Both the position numbers and the translations under genes were made by a program. From Scleroderma bovista (lineage: Eukaryota; Basidiomycota; Agaricomycetes; Boletales; Sclerodermataceae), in the NCBI GenBank assembly GCA_037178675.1, contig JAYMGJ010000115.1, forward strand, positions 1 through 33,905: 33,905 nucleotides of DNA, in the 5' to 3' direction. Below are positions 10,735 to 20,740 of this stretch, in pieces. Each line of letters begins with the position of its first letter. The first letter of the stretch is position 1. Under the pieces are notes generated by a model, which searched no databases, was not told the DNA's origin, and was given only the letters and a program-made list of their open reading frames with translations.

Positions 10735-11884
10735 ATGCCTTCACACCGACTCGACCGCTCAAGATCACCAGACAGTGACCACGACCTTCCGGAGGGCGTC
10801 TCTGCAATATCAGAGTCTGACTACTTTCTGAAGAACACCGAGTTTACTATATGGCTCAAGGATGAGAGGGGAAAGGTCTGTCGTACTACCTCATTGGTGG
10901 CATTACAACAGGGACGTTGAGCTTGGATACATTGGCAGTACTTTGGTGAACTCTCAGGGGACAGGGCAAGGAGGTGAGAATGTTGGTATGTGTCTTCCGT
11001 ACGGGCGCCTGAATATTGCTTCGTCTAGCTACTTCCGAAAATTCGTCAAGGTATGGAACAAGTTTGTAAAGGAATATCTTTGTACTGAGTCTCGATAGGC
11101 GTGGAACAGAGGAAAACTCCCTCGTAAGTGCGAGAATCGACACGAGCCTTTGCCTCTGCACTCCCACTCAAAACACCGTATCTGGCAGAATCTCTGTACA
11201 ACAACCCTAGATTGCTTTCCACAGCAAAACAAACAGGATACAAATGGTCATTCGCATCCAAAGGTTCAGGTGCAGATAACGCGGCTTTGAAATCCGCCCG
11301 AGAAGAAGTCGACTCAGCTACCCATGGTCATACCCGCGAGCCTCGCGGAGCATCAAGCGTTGGAGGGCGTAGCAGTAGCAGACTACTCGGACCCTCGCTT
11401 CCTTCAGCATCCGATCTAGTACTTGCAAGAGAAGCCGCCTCCGAGTACCAAGTAGCCGAGCGAGATCTGAAACGAAAGCGCGAACGTACAGAGGCCAAGG
11501 AGCGTCTCGAAGACATAGTTGGACCAAAGGAAGTCGGACGGGAGGGAATGCTTGAAAAGAAACGGGCACGCCGAGATAACGATAGGGCATTTAGAGAGAA
11601 GGGGGATGAGGGTTTTGAGGCGGACGAATCTACCCTGCTTGGAGGCGGGGACAGTTTCAAGGACCAGTACGGCTGCACATGTTCTTCCACCTGATCTTCT
11701 CATGACTAATGTCATCGGCAGCATTGCGCGGCGAGATGCAGCACGTCGACGGCACGAGGAAAAACGTGGAGCTACGCGGGAAGACAAGGAGGCAGCGACA
11801 CGGGAACGTGCGAATGCCATGAGAGAGAGAGAAAAGGCAACGATGGATATGTTCCAGCAGCTCGCCAAACAGCGGTTCGGATAG
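10735..11884 (+). CDS. Conserved Lys/Arg/Glu-rich protein, probably nuclear
   Basis: Six exons: 10735-10875, 10939-10973, 11029-11050, 11099-11123, 11189-11666, 11722-11884. All introns are GT-AG, 48-65 nt, with consistent phases, giving 287 aa. The N-terminus is RS-rich (MPSHRLDRSRSPDSDHDLPE). A conserved block follows: SESDYFLKNTEFTIWLKDER, then the small exons encode GKYFGELSGDRARSYFRKF and VKAWNRGKLP. The middle has LLGPSLPSASDLVLARE and DIVGPKEVGREGMLEKKRA. The C-terminal third is a charged helix-rich, probably coiled-coil segment ending in FQQLAKQRFG. The pattern fits a widespread eukaryotic family of small nuclear, splicing-associated-looking proteins whose name I cannot state with confidence. 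It is a likely housekeeping gene and looks intact. Confidence 0.85.
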
Positions 11885-12122
11885 GGTATTCTATTCATTT
11901 TTGCGTGCAGGTCATTGCGCATACATATAGTTCCATTGTTCCTCTGCATAAAGGCTGACTAGGCTTCCGCACTGAGCGGCTTTACGCGGTATTGCTTTAT
12001 GCTAATTAGGTTTGTCCGGGCATCGTGAGGCGGAATTGTCAACTACAACAGCTAGGTTGCTTTCGGGATTTTCGTTTTTAAAAAACCTGAATGTATGGGG
12101 AAGAGCAGTACATCGCACAATG

Positions 12123-12503
12123 CTAAGCCAACCCTCCTCTAGTTATGTAAGCTCCGGATGCCAGCACACTCTCCAACCCATCAACTAGGAGCTGCCTTGA
12201 CGATGCTTCATTCCCGCCTTGCGATCTGGACGCACTGTTCGATGTGAGAGGCTGTGAGGGACGAGTAGGGAAAGCTCTATATGCTACACTGAGCGTCTGC
12301 CTCTGAGGATTTGGAAATGTATGTAACAACTTTACTGCACGGAGATTGCGCGGCTATCGTGCCTAGATCCTCGACGTCGATGTTCTCAGTCTTCTGCTTT
12401 CGCAAGACGGGGCGCATTACAAAGCCTTCGAGTTCGTCATCGATATCAACGCGTTCAACGCGTCTGGTGTCAGCGCGAAATTCTCTTCCTTGTCAGTTCT
12501 AGT
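12123..12503 (-). CDS. Possible 3' end of an unrecognised gene
   Basis: An open stretch ends at the stop codon 12125-12123. It reads upstream through TLSVAYRAFPTRPSQPL. A 40-nt GT-AG intron (12340-12301) joins it to an upstream block containing DDELEGFVMRPVLRKQKTE and NIDVEDLGTIAAQSP. That block is compositionally convincing (charged, no stops). Upstream of about 12480 I could not find exons that keep the frame, so the 5' part is missing, decayed or simply not resolved. No family was recognised. It could be a gene remnant next to the transposon block. Confidence 0.3.
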
Positions 12504-13639
12504 AAGGCAAGTTTCCAAATATACTACCCGTACCTACTACTGTCACATCGTACTGTAGAGAACTTGCAAAGGACCAAGGTTGGACACTTTCCACGAGGTC
12601 TTGTTGACGATGCAACCGCCCCTCTTGGATGTGCCTAGTGGTGAATATATCGCATAATCGACCCGCGGCAAGCGCGTCCTCATTGCCGATCCTCCGTACT
12701 ATTCTCTACAAAGTTAACAAATTCGTTTATGAACAGATGGGCCTTCTGGTGATGCAGGAAACGAGGACTCCAGAAAGAATGATAATCCGCGGTTCCGTAT
12801 CTTTGCTTGCGGAGGACTTACTCGATCGTAAGGGGGATTCTGGGTAAGGAATGTCAGAGCACGATGCACAATCGATGATAACCGTATGCACCGAGAAGAA
12901 GTGTAGCCACGCAATCGAGTGATGGTCGGGTATAAGATGAGTTATCATTCTGCGGGGCGTCTACGGGCTAGACGTGGGTCGTGGTGCGAGGATGGGCCGG
13001 CGTGACGCGTGCGAGGACGAGATAGATAATTGTGATTGGTCTTACGGTCGCGGGACGGTGTGCGGCGGTTCCCCTCAATGTTGGATATTGGTACTAGGCC
13101 GACATGTGAGTAGAGCGATCCCCTTTTAAGGGCTCCGCGTCGTCCAGAAGACCTCCGTTACGCGTATCGAGCGTGCTCGCTGGTCATTCCAATCCAAGAT
13201 ATTGAAGTGTTCGCAACACGACCTTTGGCAACCGACATCGTCTTACTGGGCATCCGGTCTCTTAGCATTGATCAGTACGCCAAACCAGAGATTAAGTTCC
13301 CAGGACTATGGTGTGACACCGTTGTAGAGTGGAAGGATTGATCCGTAGCCACTTGGAAACGTATGTAGGTAACAACTGAGTTGCACTATTGGAATGAAGT
13401 GAGAAAATCAGCAGAGCCGGAGGAGTGCTGAATGCATACAGGGCAACCATCAAAGAAGCAGCACTGGAGAAAGCCTGAAAGCAAAGTCAACCGCCAGCTT
13501 TTGCATGCTGCTCACTGGATCTGGATGATCTCTTCGCTGTATAGGCTCAAGATCAACCGTGTAAAAAAGTGTAGCTTAGATATCCATGCTGAGATCTTGT
13601 CAAATCACCAGGGATACCCTTTCCATCAGCAAATCGTCG
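12504..13639. other. Non-coding stretch before the transposon block
   Basis: About 1.1 kb with only short, unrelated ORFs on both strands (for example 12714-12948 minus and 13432-13668 plus). No domain, tRNA or clear repeat was seen. It may contain the decayed 5' part of the minus-strand gene ending at 12123. Confidence 0.4.
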
Positions 13640-13640
13640 T

Positions 13641-13880
13641 ATGTCTGAATGACCTGAGATTCATCTGAATGACCTGGGTGTCTGACCATGCCTGGGAAAT
13701 GTCTGGGATCAGGACACACTCTGGAGCCAGGCTTGTCAGACAGAATTCATACTCATGTTCCAGGCATAATGTCAGACATAATTACAGATAGATTCAGGTC
13801 ATGACCAGAGCCCATCAGTCCATTCAGACAATGAGCACAATGGGTCCAGACAATCCCAGACTGCAAGTGCACACCTGTAC
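13641..13880. repeat. Left subterminal repeat zone with GTCTG/CAGAC motifs
   Basis: Dense short motifs TGTCTGA, TCTGAATGACCTG (twice, about 18 bp apart), GTCAGACA and their complements. The composition matches 30840-30947 at the other side of the transposase/DUF6532 pair. CACTA-like and related DNA transposons carry such subterminal arrays as transposase-binding sites; that role is inferred here. Confidence 0.45.
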
Positions 13881-13894
13881 AACACAAGTTACTA

Positions 13895-14615
13895 CAGTCA
13901 GACCCCTCTTAACCCATACCCTTCAGGAGATATGCTAGAATATGGGTTATGGGGTTGGGGGGTCACCCCTATTATGTAATAGTCAAAGGGTTCAAAGTTG
14001 ACTTATTTATTGTGTCTACTATGGTACTAGTACTACATATACATAAAATTCTAAATAATCTATTGGTGCTGGGGGCTGCATTGTCATTGTCGTCATTGTC
14101 CAGGTGGTGGTGGTGGTGGTGGTGGTAATTGCATCGTCGATGCAGGTGGCATGGTAGTGGTGGTCATGTCGGATCCGGGTGGTGGTGGCTGCACCATTGA
14201 TGCAGGTCGTTGTCATCGTCCAAGGGGTGGTGGTTGCATCATCAATGGTGGTGGTGGCTGTGTCACCAATGCAAGTCATCAGCATCAGCATCATCCAAGT
14301 AGAGGTGGTCACTAGTACTGACTGTTGACACAGGTAGCAGCTGGTAGCAGGGTGGTGGTCATGTCCATTGACAAACTTTTGAGATTGTGTGATAAAACAA
14401 ATTACATAATAAATATGTCCTTATTAGGGTATATTCAGGTACAATAACCCCTATTTATGGGTTTTGACCCCCCAAAAAAGTATGGGTTATGGGGTATCAG
14501 GGGTTTATGGGTTATGGGTACCAAATCACTGCGAACCAAGTTGGGAAACACAAAATTGTATGGGGTATCAGGGGTTATGGGGTTTAAGAGATATGGGTTA
14601 AGAGGGGTTCGACTG
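13895..14615. mobile_element. MITE with TA target duplication (Tc1/mariner/pogo-like)
   Basis: The ends are inverted repeats. The left end is CAGTCAGACCCCTCTTAACC; the reverse complement of the right end is CAGTCGAACCCCTCTTAACC, with identity in 21 of the first 23 bases. The element is flanked by TA at 13893-13894 and 14616-14617. It is 721 bp long with no transposase. Degenerate GGGTTATGGGG repeats lie inside both ends (about 13920-13970 and 14440-14600). The right TA lies 4 bases from the transposase stop codon at 14622. Confidence 0.82.
14100..14290. repeat. GGT/TGC trinucleotide-rich minisatellite inside the MITE
   Basis: A (GGT)n-type run (about 14103-14127) is followed by imperfect repeats of GGTGGTGG with TGCATCATCAATG-like spacers. 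It is a simple-sequence expansion; the minus-strand ORF across it is Thr-rich low complexity and not a gene. Confidence 0.8.
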
Positions 14616-14621
14616 TATTAA

Positions 14622-15383
14622 CTAAAATACAAGCATATTTGCCTGGTGGTCAATGTACTTATTTACATAGTAAGCCTTAAAGGCATCCAAAGACTCGGAG
14701 AAGTGGAGGTCAACAGGAATAAATTCACTGCCATAAACTCCTATAAGGTGCGCACCCTGGACCACTGAATCCAGAGAGACGACAGATTGGACACACCATC
14801 CATTGTTATCCACTTCCAGCGCCACGATCCACATGCCCATCAACTTGTCAGGCTCGTCAGCAATTGGGATAAACCAGTTGAGTAATGCACATGAGTAGCG
14901 GTGTCCTGCATATTCGCAAGAAAAAAATAGGTGCACCCTTCCCACCAGTAGACTATGAAAACCTTCTGTATCCACACCTCCCTTCGCCACATATACACAG
15001 TCATAGCATGGAGGGCCCCCCTGCCAAGAGGGTGTTGCACGGATTATTTCACAGTGCATCCCCCCTACACCTGACTGATCACTTGGTGCGCAGAATGTTG
15101 CTGTAGCAGAGTAAAAAACGCGTACTTTGGCTTGAAAAAGAGGGCAGACACAAAGGTCTGTGTGATCCCCCGGTATCTCGGCATCAGGGTAGAGCTGGTC
15201 ATAAAGGAAGCATTGAATCGCCTCTTGCAGACCCTGGAGACCAAGACGGTCTGCTACATGTGCGACCATGCCAGACACGCCGTGCACTGCACAAACAATA
15301 TGTTGATAGCATTAGCGTAGGGTATCAAATGAAATCACGGACGCACCTGGGCGAGATGCTATGTTGACTGTATAGGTTGCCGG
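14622..15383 (-). pseudogene. Plavaka-type transposase, 3' segment (split off by copia insertion)
   Basis: This is the C-terminal part of the gene whose 5' part lies at 25643-28125. A GT-AG intron (donor GTGCGTCC, acceptor TTGTGCAG; about 15346-15290) separates a short exon from a 221-codon final exon. The final exon carries the family pattern: APSDQSGVGGMHCEIIRAT, CALLNWFIPIADEPDKLMGM, LDSVVQGAHLIGVYGSEFIP, and AYYVNKYIDHQ near the end, with the stop at 14622-14624. The short exon ends abruptly at 15383, exactly where the copia 5' LTR begins, in the middle of coding sequence. Joining base 15383 to 25643 keeps the reading frame. Several Cys codons sit where I recall Arg in relatives (GGMHCE, GPPCYD), consistent with CpG decay. 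Confidence 0.8.
15379..15383. repeat. Left target-site duplication of the copia element (GCCGG)
   Basis: The five bases GCCGG directly precede the 5' LTR and are repeated exactly at 25638-25642 after the 3' LTR. Five-bp duplications are normal for Ty1/copia integrases. Confidence 0.95.
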
Positions 15384-15651
15384 TGTTGAAGTCGCATGTG
15401 CACCCGGCGTAAACCGTTGACGAAGTGTGCACAAGACTGCAACCCATATTAGTGTAGACTTAGTAATAGTCCTCTTTAGAGTAGATGTTACATGTCACAC
15501 ATCACACTATTTGTTGTATATAAACAGTGTTCATTGCTTATATAATACAACAGCTCTTAACCAGCTACCGCTATCATCTCTGGTTGTGCACTCCACCCAA
15601 CAGGTGAGTTGGAGTAGCAGTTCCTCTACGTATATAGGTATTGCTTCAACA
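15384..15651 (+). repeat. Copia 5' LTR
   Basis: It begins TGTTGAAG and ends CTTCAACA (perfect 8-bp inverted ends), 268 bp. A TATA box, GTATATAAAC, is at about 15516. It is 20 bp shorter than the 3' LTR because one CACGTGTCACAGT-type repeat segment is absent near 15500. It otherwise differs from the 3' LTR at about eight positions, most of them C/T or G/A at CpG. Confidence 0.95.
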
Positions 15652-15672
15652 GGTTATGAGCCCTGTGAGCGC
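15652..15672 (+). promoter_or_regulatory. Primer-binding site for a half initiator-Met tRNA
   Basis: GGTTATGAGCCCTG directly follows the LTR with no spacer. It is complementary to the anticodon stem-loop of fungal initiator tRNA-Met (GGGCTCATAACC). Priming from a tRNA cut in the anticodon loop is known for Drosophila copia and some fungal Ty1/copia elements. Confidence 0.75.
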
Positions 15673-15701
15673 ACTGTGTGCAGCAATGCACCAGACAGCG
15701 C

Positions 15702-15989
15702 TGTTGAAGCAATACCTATATACGTAGAGGAACTGCTACTCCAACTCACCTGTTGGGTGGAGTGCACAACCTGAGATGGTAGTGGTAGCTGGTCAAGAGC
15801 TGTTATATTATATAAGCGATGGACGCTGTTTATATACAACAAATAGTGTGACGCGTGACTGTGACACGTGACGTGTGACATGTAACATCTACTCTAAAGA
15901 GGACTATTACTAAGTCTACACTAATATGGGTCGCAGTCTTGTGCGCACTTCGTCGATGGTTTATGCCAGGTGCACGTGCGACTTCAACA
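15702..15989 (-). repeat. Solo LTR of the same copia family, inverted, inside the leader
   Basis: 288 bp running TGTTGAAG to CTTCAACA. Its reverse complement matches the 3' LTR almost throughout, including the 20-bp segment missing from the 5' LTR. The flanks AGCGC (15697-15701) and AGTGC (15990-15994) look like a 5-bp duplication with one C/T change. It lies 50 bp from the 5' LTR in opposite orientation, so the two form a large inverted repeat around the PBS. Confidence 0.9.
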
Positions 15990-16327
15990 AGTGCTCCAGC
16001 TCCCTGAGCGTCACTTCAACTAGCTTGATGCTGTGGACCACAGTGAGCTCCTAGCTGAGCCCCTGCACAGCCACAAGGTGAAGTTGGTCGACGACTTGCG
16101 CCAGACAGTGAGCTCCTAGTTGAGCACCTGTATTGCCACAGGCGAAGTTCGTCGATGACTTACGCCAACCATGGCAAACATCGTCGACAACTTGCGCTGG
16201 CATGACCTAGTCATGAGTTAGCTGTTGACAGAAGTGCTTTCACTAGCACTCAGGTGTTTCTTCTTTTCTTGCTTGTCCGTTGTTGCATTCATTTGCTGAC
16301 TCCGTTGACTCCCAACAGAATATCACC

Positions 16328-17590
16328 ATGTCCAGCGCTCTTGACAAGATGGTCCCCCTTTTCACTGGCTCCAACTGGCAGCAGTGGCACACCTCTATGC
16401 AGGCCTACCTTCGGGCACAAGGCCAATGGTACATTTATTTGACGATGCAACCTGCTGATGGTCACGATGACCGAAAGGAGTGGGACGACAACACTGAGAG
16501 AGCACTTGGTGATATCACCTTGCGCCTTGCCCCCTCTATCCAAGTTGCCGTCTCGAATCTCAACAGCGTTAAGGAAGTCTGGGACCACCTAAAGAAGAAC
16601 TTTGGCGCCCCCAGTATCAGCTCCGCCTATGCTGAGCTTAGCAAGCTCCTGGCGACTACCATTCCCACTGGCTCCCATCCCGCTCCGGCTATCACCAAAG
16701 TGCTTAGCCACTTCGCTTATCTCAAGGACGCTGGCTTCGAGTTTCCTGCCCCTGTGCAGGCTATGATTATCCTTTGCAAGCTCCCTCCCACCATGGAGGT
16801 CGTAGCTCAAATTCTTAGCCAGACATCGCCCAACGAGATCAAGAATCTGAAGCCCGATGGGATTGTCAAGGCCGCCACGCTCTCTTTCGAGCAGAAAGGC
16901 GCCTCCTCGTGTGCTGGTGGTAAGGGCCCCCAGGCCAACAAGCTTAGCGCTGTGAAGCGCAAGCCAGCTGACCCCAAGTTCGCCCAGCAGCAGCAGCAGC
17001 CCCAGAGGCAGCAGCAGCAGCAAGGCGGGTCCAACGGTGGTGCGAGCGGAAATGCTCCTGCCCAAGGACAGGGAGGCCGCACTCAACATGGCGGCAAGAA
17101 GGCTCACGCTTGCTGCGAGAATGCCCAACAAGCTGCCTTCGCTACATACGTCCACTACAATGGACCAGAGCCCACCGTTGACCCTCATGCTTTGGCTCAC
17201 ACTCCTGGTGCTACCAACTACGGCCCCCCCACATTTGAAAATACTATCAAGGCCTTTGATTTGGCACACCGCCTGGGGGTAGAGCCCTCCTGCCAAACCA
17301 TCCGCACCCTCAACCAAGTTGTGTCGATGGCGAGTGCGAACCTGGACCAGCCTGAGGCTGGTCCCTCCTCCCTGAAGCGCCCTCATCTTGAGGAGCGCAT
17401 CACGATGTATGAGGAGGATGCCATCTCCCTTGGGGATGAAGAGCCCTTCGCTCACAAACCGTTCGCTGATGACGAGTTCGATGAGATCAATGCAATGGTC
17501 CTCGACCGCTACAACGCGACGTCGATGGCAATGGGCGCAGAGGCCAGCCTTTTCAGGCAAGTACCTTCTGCACGCTGTGCGCCTAAGTGA
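16328..17590 (+). CDS. Copia Gag protein
   Basis: 420 aa from the ATG at 16328 (MSSALDKMVPLFTGSNWQQW) to TGA at 17588-17590. The N-terminal half matches the UBN2/DUF4219-type Gag fold by pattern: NWQQWHTSMQAYLRAQGQW, then VKEVWDHLKKNFG, then a helical region. A Gln-rich linker lies at about residues 218-240. The C-terminal third is acidic (EERITMYEEDAISLGDEE). No CCHC zinc knuckle is present. A Cys-rich scrap (ARCA) appears just before the stop and matches the ARCAKCKGK segment at the start of pol. Gag forms the particle that packages element RNA. The stop codon is best explained by the downstream 4.18-kb insertion that separates gag from pol. Confidence 0.88.
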   Translation: MSSALDKMVPLFTGSNWQQWHTSMQAYLRAQGQWYIYLTMQPADGHDDRKEWDDNTERALGDITLRLAPSIQVAVSNLNSVKEVWDHLKKNFGAPSISSAYAELSKLLATTIPTGSHPAPAITKVLSHFAYLKDAGFEFPAPVQAMIILCKLPPTMEVVAQILSQTSPNEIKNLKPDGIVKAATLSFEQKGASSCAGGKGPQANKLSAVKRKPADPKFAQQQQQPQRQQQQQGGSNGGASGNAPAQGQGGRTQHGGKKAHACCENAQQAAFATYVHYNGPEPTVDPHALAHTPGATNYGPPTFENTIKAFDLAHRLGVEPSCQTIRTLNQVVSMASANLDQPEAGPSSLKRPHLEERITMYEEDAISLGDEEPFAHKPFADDEFDEINAMVLDRYNATSMAMGAEASLFRQVPSARCAPK

Positions 17591-17740
17591 GGGAAGAGGT
17601 CAGAACAACCAACAACCAACACCAAATGACAGCAAAATGCGAGTGGTGGTCTTCCTTTGCATTTCTGGTATTTAATCTCCTCAGGGGGATGTGCTGCACA
17701 CCTTCAGGCAGGATGCAGGAGGGAAGGGAAGGGCTTCTGA

Positions 17741-17830
17741 TGGGGATGATATGTGACTGGGGATGATATGCGACTGGGGATGATATGCGACTGGGGATGA
17801 TATGCGACTGGGGATGATATGCGACTGGGG
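17741..17830. repeat. 17-bp tandem repeat, about five copies
   Basis: The unit TGGGGATGATATGCGAC starts at 17741, 17758, 17775, 17792 and 17809, with only one base different in the first copy, then decays. Confidence 0.9.
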
Positions 17831-18155
17831 ATGGTATTGACTCCTCTTCAGCCTACCACAGTGGTTAGGAAGAGTCCTGGGATTGAAGAGCGATGATAGA
17901 TTGATGACAGGGGTGTAACAGCAGTGATGGAGCAACAGGGAAGCAAGGGGACAGTTCCTGCTTCAAGAATGCGATGGACAGTGATGGGATGGAGTGGACA
18001 GAGATGCTAGACTGCGCTTGAGCCTAGAGAAATGATCAGATACAAGATATATCTGATAAACAACAATATAGGAGCTTTAGGCCAGCACTGAGTGACCTAC
18101 AAGTCCAAAGACAAAGAGGGAGCTTATAGACAGAGAGGGAGAGTGAATGTGGTCG

Positions 18156-18211
18156 CTTTATTGAGGGGGAAGCAGACACTTCCTTACAGCCTTTGGCTGC
18201 TGGTTTATATA
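18156..18211 (-). promoter_or_regulatory. LTR-like promoter and polyadenylation signals on the minus strand
   Basis: Read on the minus strand, a TATATAAA box (18211-18204) is followed about 50 bp later by CAATAAAG (18163-18156). That spacing is typical of the U3/R boundary of fungal LTRs. Surrounding minus-strand sequence is C/T rich. A candidate TGTAACA end lies at 17914. I found no matching second end or target duplication, so this could be a solo or decayed LTR or chance. Confidence 0.3.
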
Positions 18212-19760
18212 CAGGAGGGGCTGTGGCCCTGTAAGCACAAATGACTAAGTGCTTGGTAAGAGATTGGTAAGAAATTGGTAAGTGATTGATAAGCAGTGTA
18301 ATCAGGCTGAGTCATCGATGGGGAGAGCCTGAACAAGCTGCTGAGCCAAGGGAAAGAGCAAAAACATAGGTAAAAAGGGGTGTATAACCAAGAATATGGA
18401 AAAATCATTGCATGGGGCCCAAAAGAGAGGGGGGGAAAGCATGGGATGAGTAGATTGAAGCTAAATGAGCATATGCGATGACATAATGCATATGAATCAT
18501 AGGGGCATGAGTCATGAATTGATAAGCAGCATGATAAGCATGATTTGAAGGATGATTGGTAAGTGATTGGTAAGGGGAGTAATGGGGATTAGTAATGCCA
18601 AGAGGGGATGAATAATGCGCAGCAGAGTGAGTCAGAGTGAGCCAGAGTGACTCTGTGTGACTCAGACAGAAGGGAAGCACAACCTGTGATTTATTGAACT
18701 TTAGATCTGGAGATGAGCTTCTGAAGCAGTGCCACTGATGGGAGTGGCTGGGGGATAATAAAAGAATTGATCCGACCAGAAGAGCAGTGTCAGGGGGCCT
18801 GGAATGACAAGTAGAGTCACAGCTGGTCACAGAGTGTCACAAATCCCTTGGATTGAGCTTCTGTAGAGAAAAAATGTGAAATTTGGTGCTCCCGAAGTGC
18901 AGTCTTCCCTTGAGCAGTAAGGGGAAGGTTCTGTACTCTATTAGGGCTCCTAAGAAGGGTTCTAGAGCACTGTTTCATTTGTGTTTGTTGCGGGATAGCA
19001 GGGAAGAGAATCACAAGTAGTGGATTCAATGTGTCCAGGGAAGCAAGATGAATGATAGAGGGAGATGGATGTGACAGGACTCTGGGATGAAAGGACCATA
19101 TGCAGAGGACTCAGGAGACACAGAGACAACCAGGTATGAGTTCTCAAGTCTAACGATAGACTTGAGATGACCAAAGTATGTGCACGATGCAGGACTGACA
19201 AGGAGAATGTGCTGACCGAGAACAAGAGGGACTGGGGGAGCAGGCTGGGAAGATATGTACCAGACAGTACACAGGAGCTCAGGGAGAGGCTGTCCAAAGA
19301 GCAGGACATAGTTGAGGTCTGCTGCAATAGCGGAGAAACGTTCCAGAGAAAATGCGGACTCCATAGTGAGTGATGAAGTGGGTGTCTGGATTGAGGGTGG
19401 AATATCTCCGTGGGAAATGAACAGATTTATGTCGGAACTTGACAGGCAGATAGACCATGGTCTAGGCTCCATGATGGTATAGTCACATGATTTATAGCTT
19501 CAAAAATGGCAGAGCTATTCAAAATATCGGAATGCCGGCACTGGGCGCCTAAATTTGACATTTGGGCGCTAAAAATGATTCTTCCTTTTCTCCTTCGTTT
19601 CTCTATTGTTTCTTCTGCTTCTTTGGTTGTTCTGGTATGGGAGTTGAACTGCAGTAGGTTGCATTCCTCTCTCATACTGAAATGATCATCAATCCTTGGA
19701 TTCTTCTGCTTCTTGGCAGTGTAGAGACGCATGCATCTCTAGGTGCACATATACCGATCA
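18212..19760. other. Non-coding part of the insertion, no recognisable gene
   Basis: AG-rich on the plus strand, with repeated GTAAGTGATTGGTAAG-like and CAGAGTGAGTCAGAGTGA motifs. Minus-strand ORFs (up to 148 codons at 19026-19472) are Ser/Leu/Pro-rich with no domain I recognise. Confidence 0.45.
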
Positions 19761-19769
19761 GTATTCACC

Positions 19770-20430
19770 CGAACTCGCTCGTGCTACTCAGCACAGCCAC
19801 CCACACCCAACCCGCACAAGAGCTCTCCAATGCGCAGCTTGGTACACCCAATAGGGTCCTGCGAAGGTCCCGCATGAGTAGCTATTCCCTATTTCTTCCT
19901 GCAAGCGTCGCGATCACTCGGAATAGCTTCGGGTCTGTTTGGACTAGTCCACACCACTCAGCACAGCCACCCGCACCCAACCCGCACGAGAGCTCTCCGG
20001 TGCGCAGCTTGGTACACCCAATAGGGTCCTGCGAAGGTCCCACATGAGTAGCTATTCCCTGTCTCTTCCTGCGAGCGTCGCGATCACTCAGAATAGCTTC
20101 GGGTCTGTTTGAACTAGTCCGCGCTACTCAGCACAGCCACCCGCACCCAACCCGCACGAGAGCTCTCCAATGCGCAGCTTGGTACACCCATTAGGGTCCT
20201 GCGAAGGTCCCACATGAGTAGCTATTCCCTATCTCTTCCTGCGAGTGTCGCGATCACTCGGAATAGCTTCGGGTCTGTTTGGACTAGTCCACGCTACTCA
20301 GCACAGCCACCCGCACCCTACCCGCACGAGAGCTCTCCAATGCGCAGCTTGGTACACCCGATAGGGCCCTGCGAAGGTCCTGCATGCGTAGCTCATCCCT
20401 ATCCCTTCCTGACTGTCTCAGTCACTTGGA
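19770..20430. repeat. 170-bp tandem repeat, about four copies
   Basis: The landmark TAGGGTCCTGCGAAGGTCC recurs at about 19851, 20021, 20191 and 20361, exactly 170 bp apart. Each unit also has a GCACAGCCACCCGCACCC stretch and an AGCTTCGGGTCTGTTTGGAC stretch. Differences between units are few and mostly single-base. Confidence 0.92.
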
Positions 20431-20740
20431 GTAGCATCGAGTCGCACTACTACATCGCATCGGGTCGCGCTACATCGCATCGAGTCATGCTACATCGCAT
20501 CGGGTCACACTACATCGCATCGGGTCGCACTGCATTGTGTCGGGTCACTCTCCTGCGTAGGGTCTCACTGCATAGGGTCGCATTGCATCGGGTCGCATTG
20601 CATCGGGTCGCATTGCATCGGGTCGGGTCACTCTCCTGCATAGGGTCTCGCTGCATAGGGCCGCATCGCGCTGCATAGGGCCGCATCGCGCTGCATAGGG
20701 TCGCATCGCACTGCATAGGGTCGCACTACATAGGGTTTGC
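20430..20740. repeat. Short tandem array of CATCGGGTCGCAC / CATAGGGTCGCAT units
   Basis: Imperfect units of about 12-20 bp, such as GCATCGGGTCGCACTACATC and CTGCATAGGGCCGCATCG, repeat continuously. Variation is mainly C/T in the CGGGTCGC core. Confidence 0.88.

Noticed and set aside
14019..14312. Thr-rich minus-strand ORF
   Set aside because: It is a translation of a GGT-type simple repeat inside a MITE.
15702..15989. Inverted LTR as the true 5' LTR of the element
   Set aside because: The forward LTR at 15384 has the primer-binding site adjacent and the matching GCCGG duplication. The inverted copy has its own separate imperfect 5-bp duplication.
16589..17560. 323-codon minus-strand ORF
   Set aside because: It lies entirely antisense to the copia gag gene, is Leu/Ser-rich low complexity, and has no domain. 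It is a shadow of gag codon usage.
19770..20740. CRISPR-like array
   Set aside because: The repeats are contiguous tandem units without unique spacers, in a eukaryotic genome.
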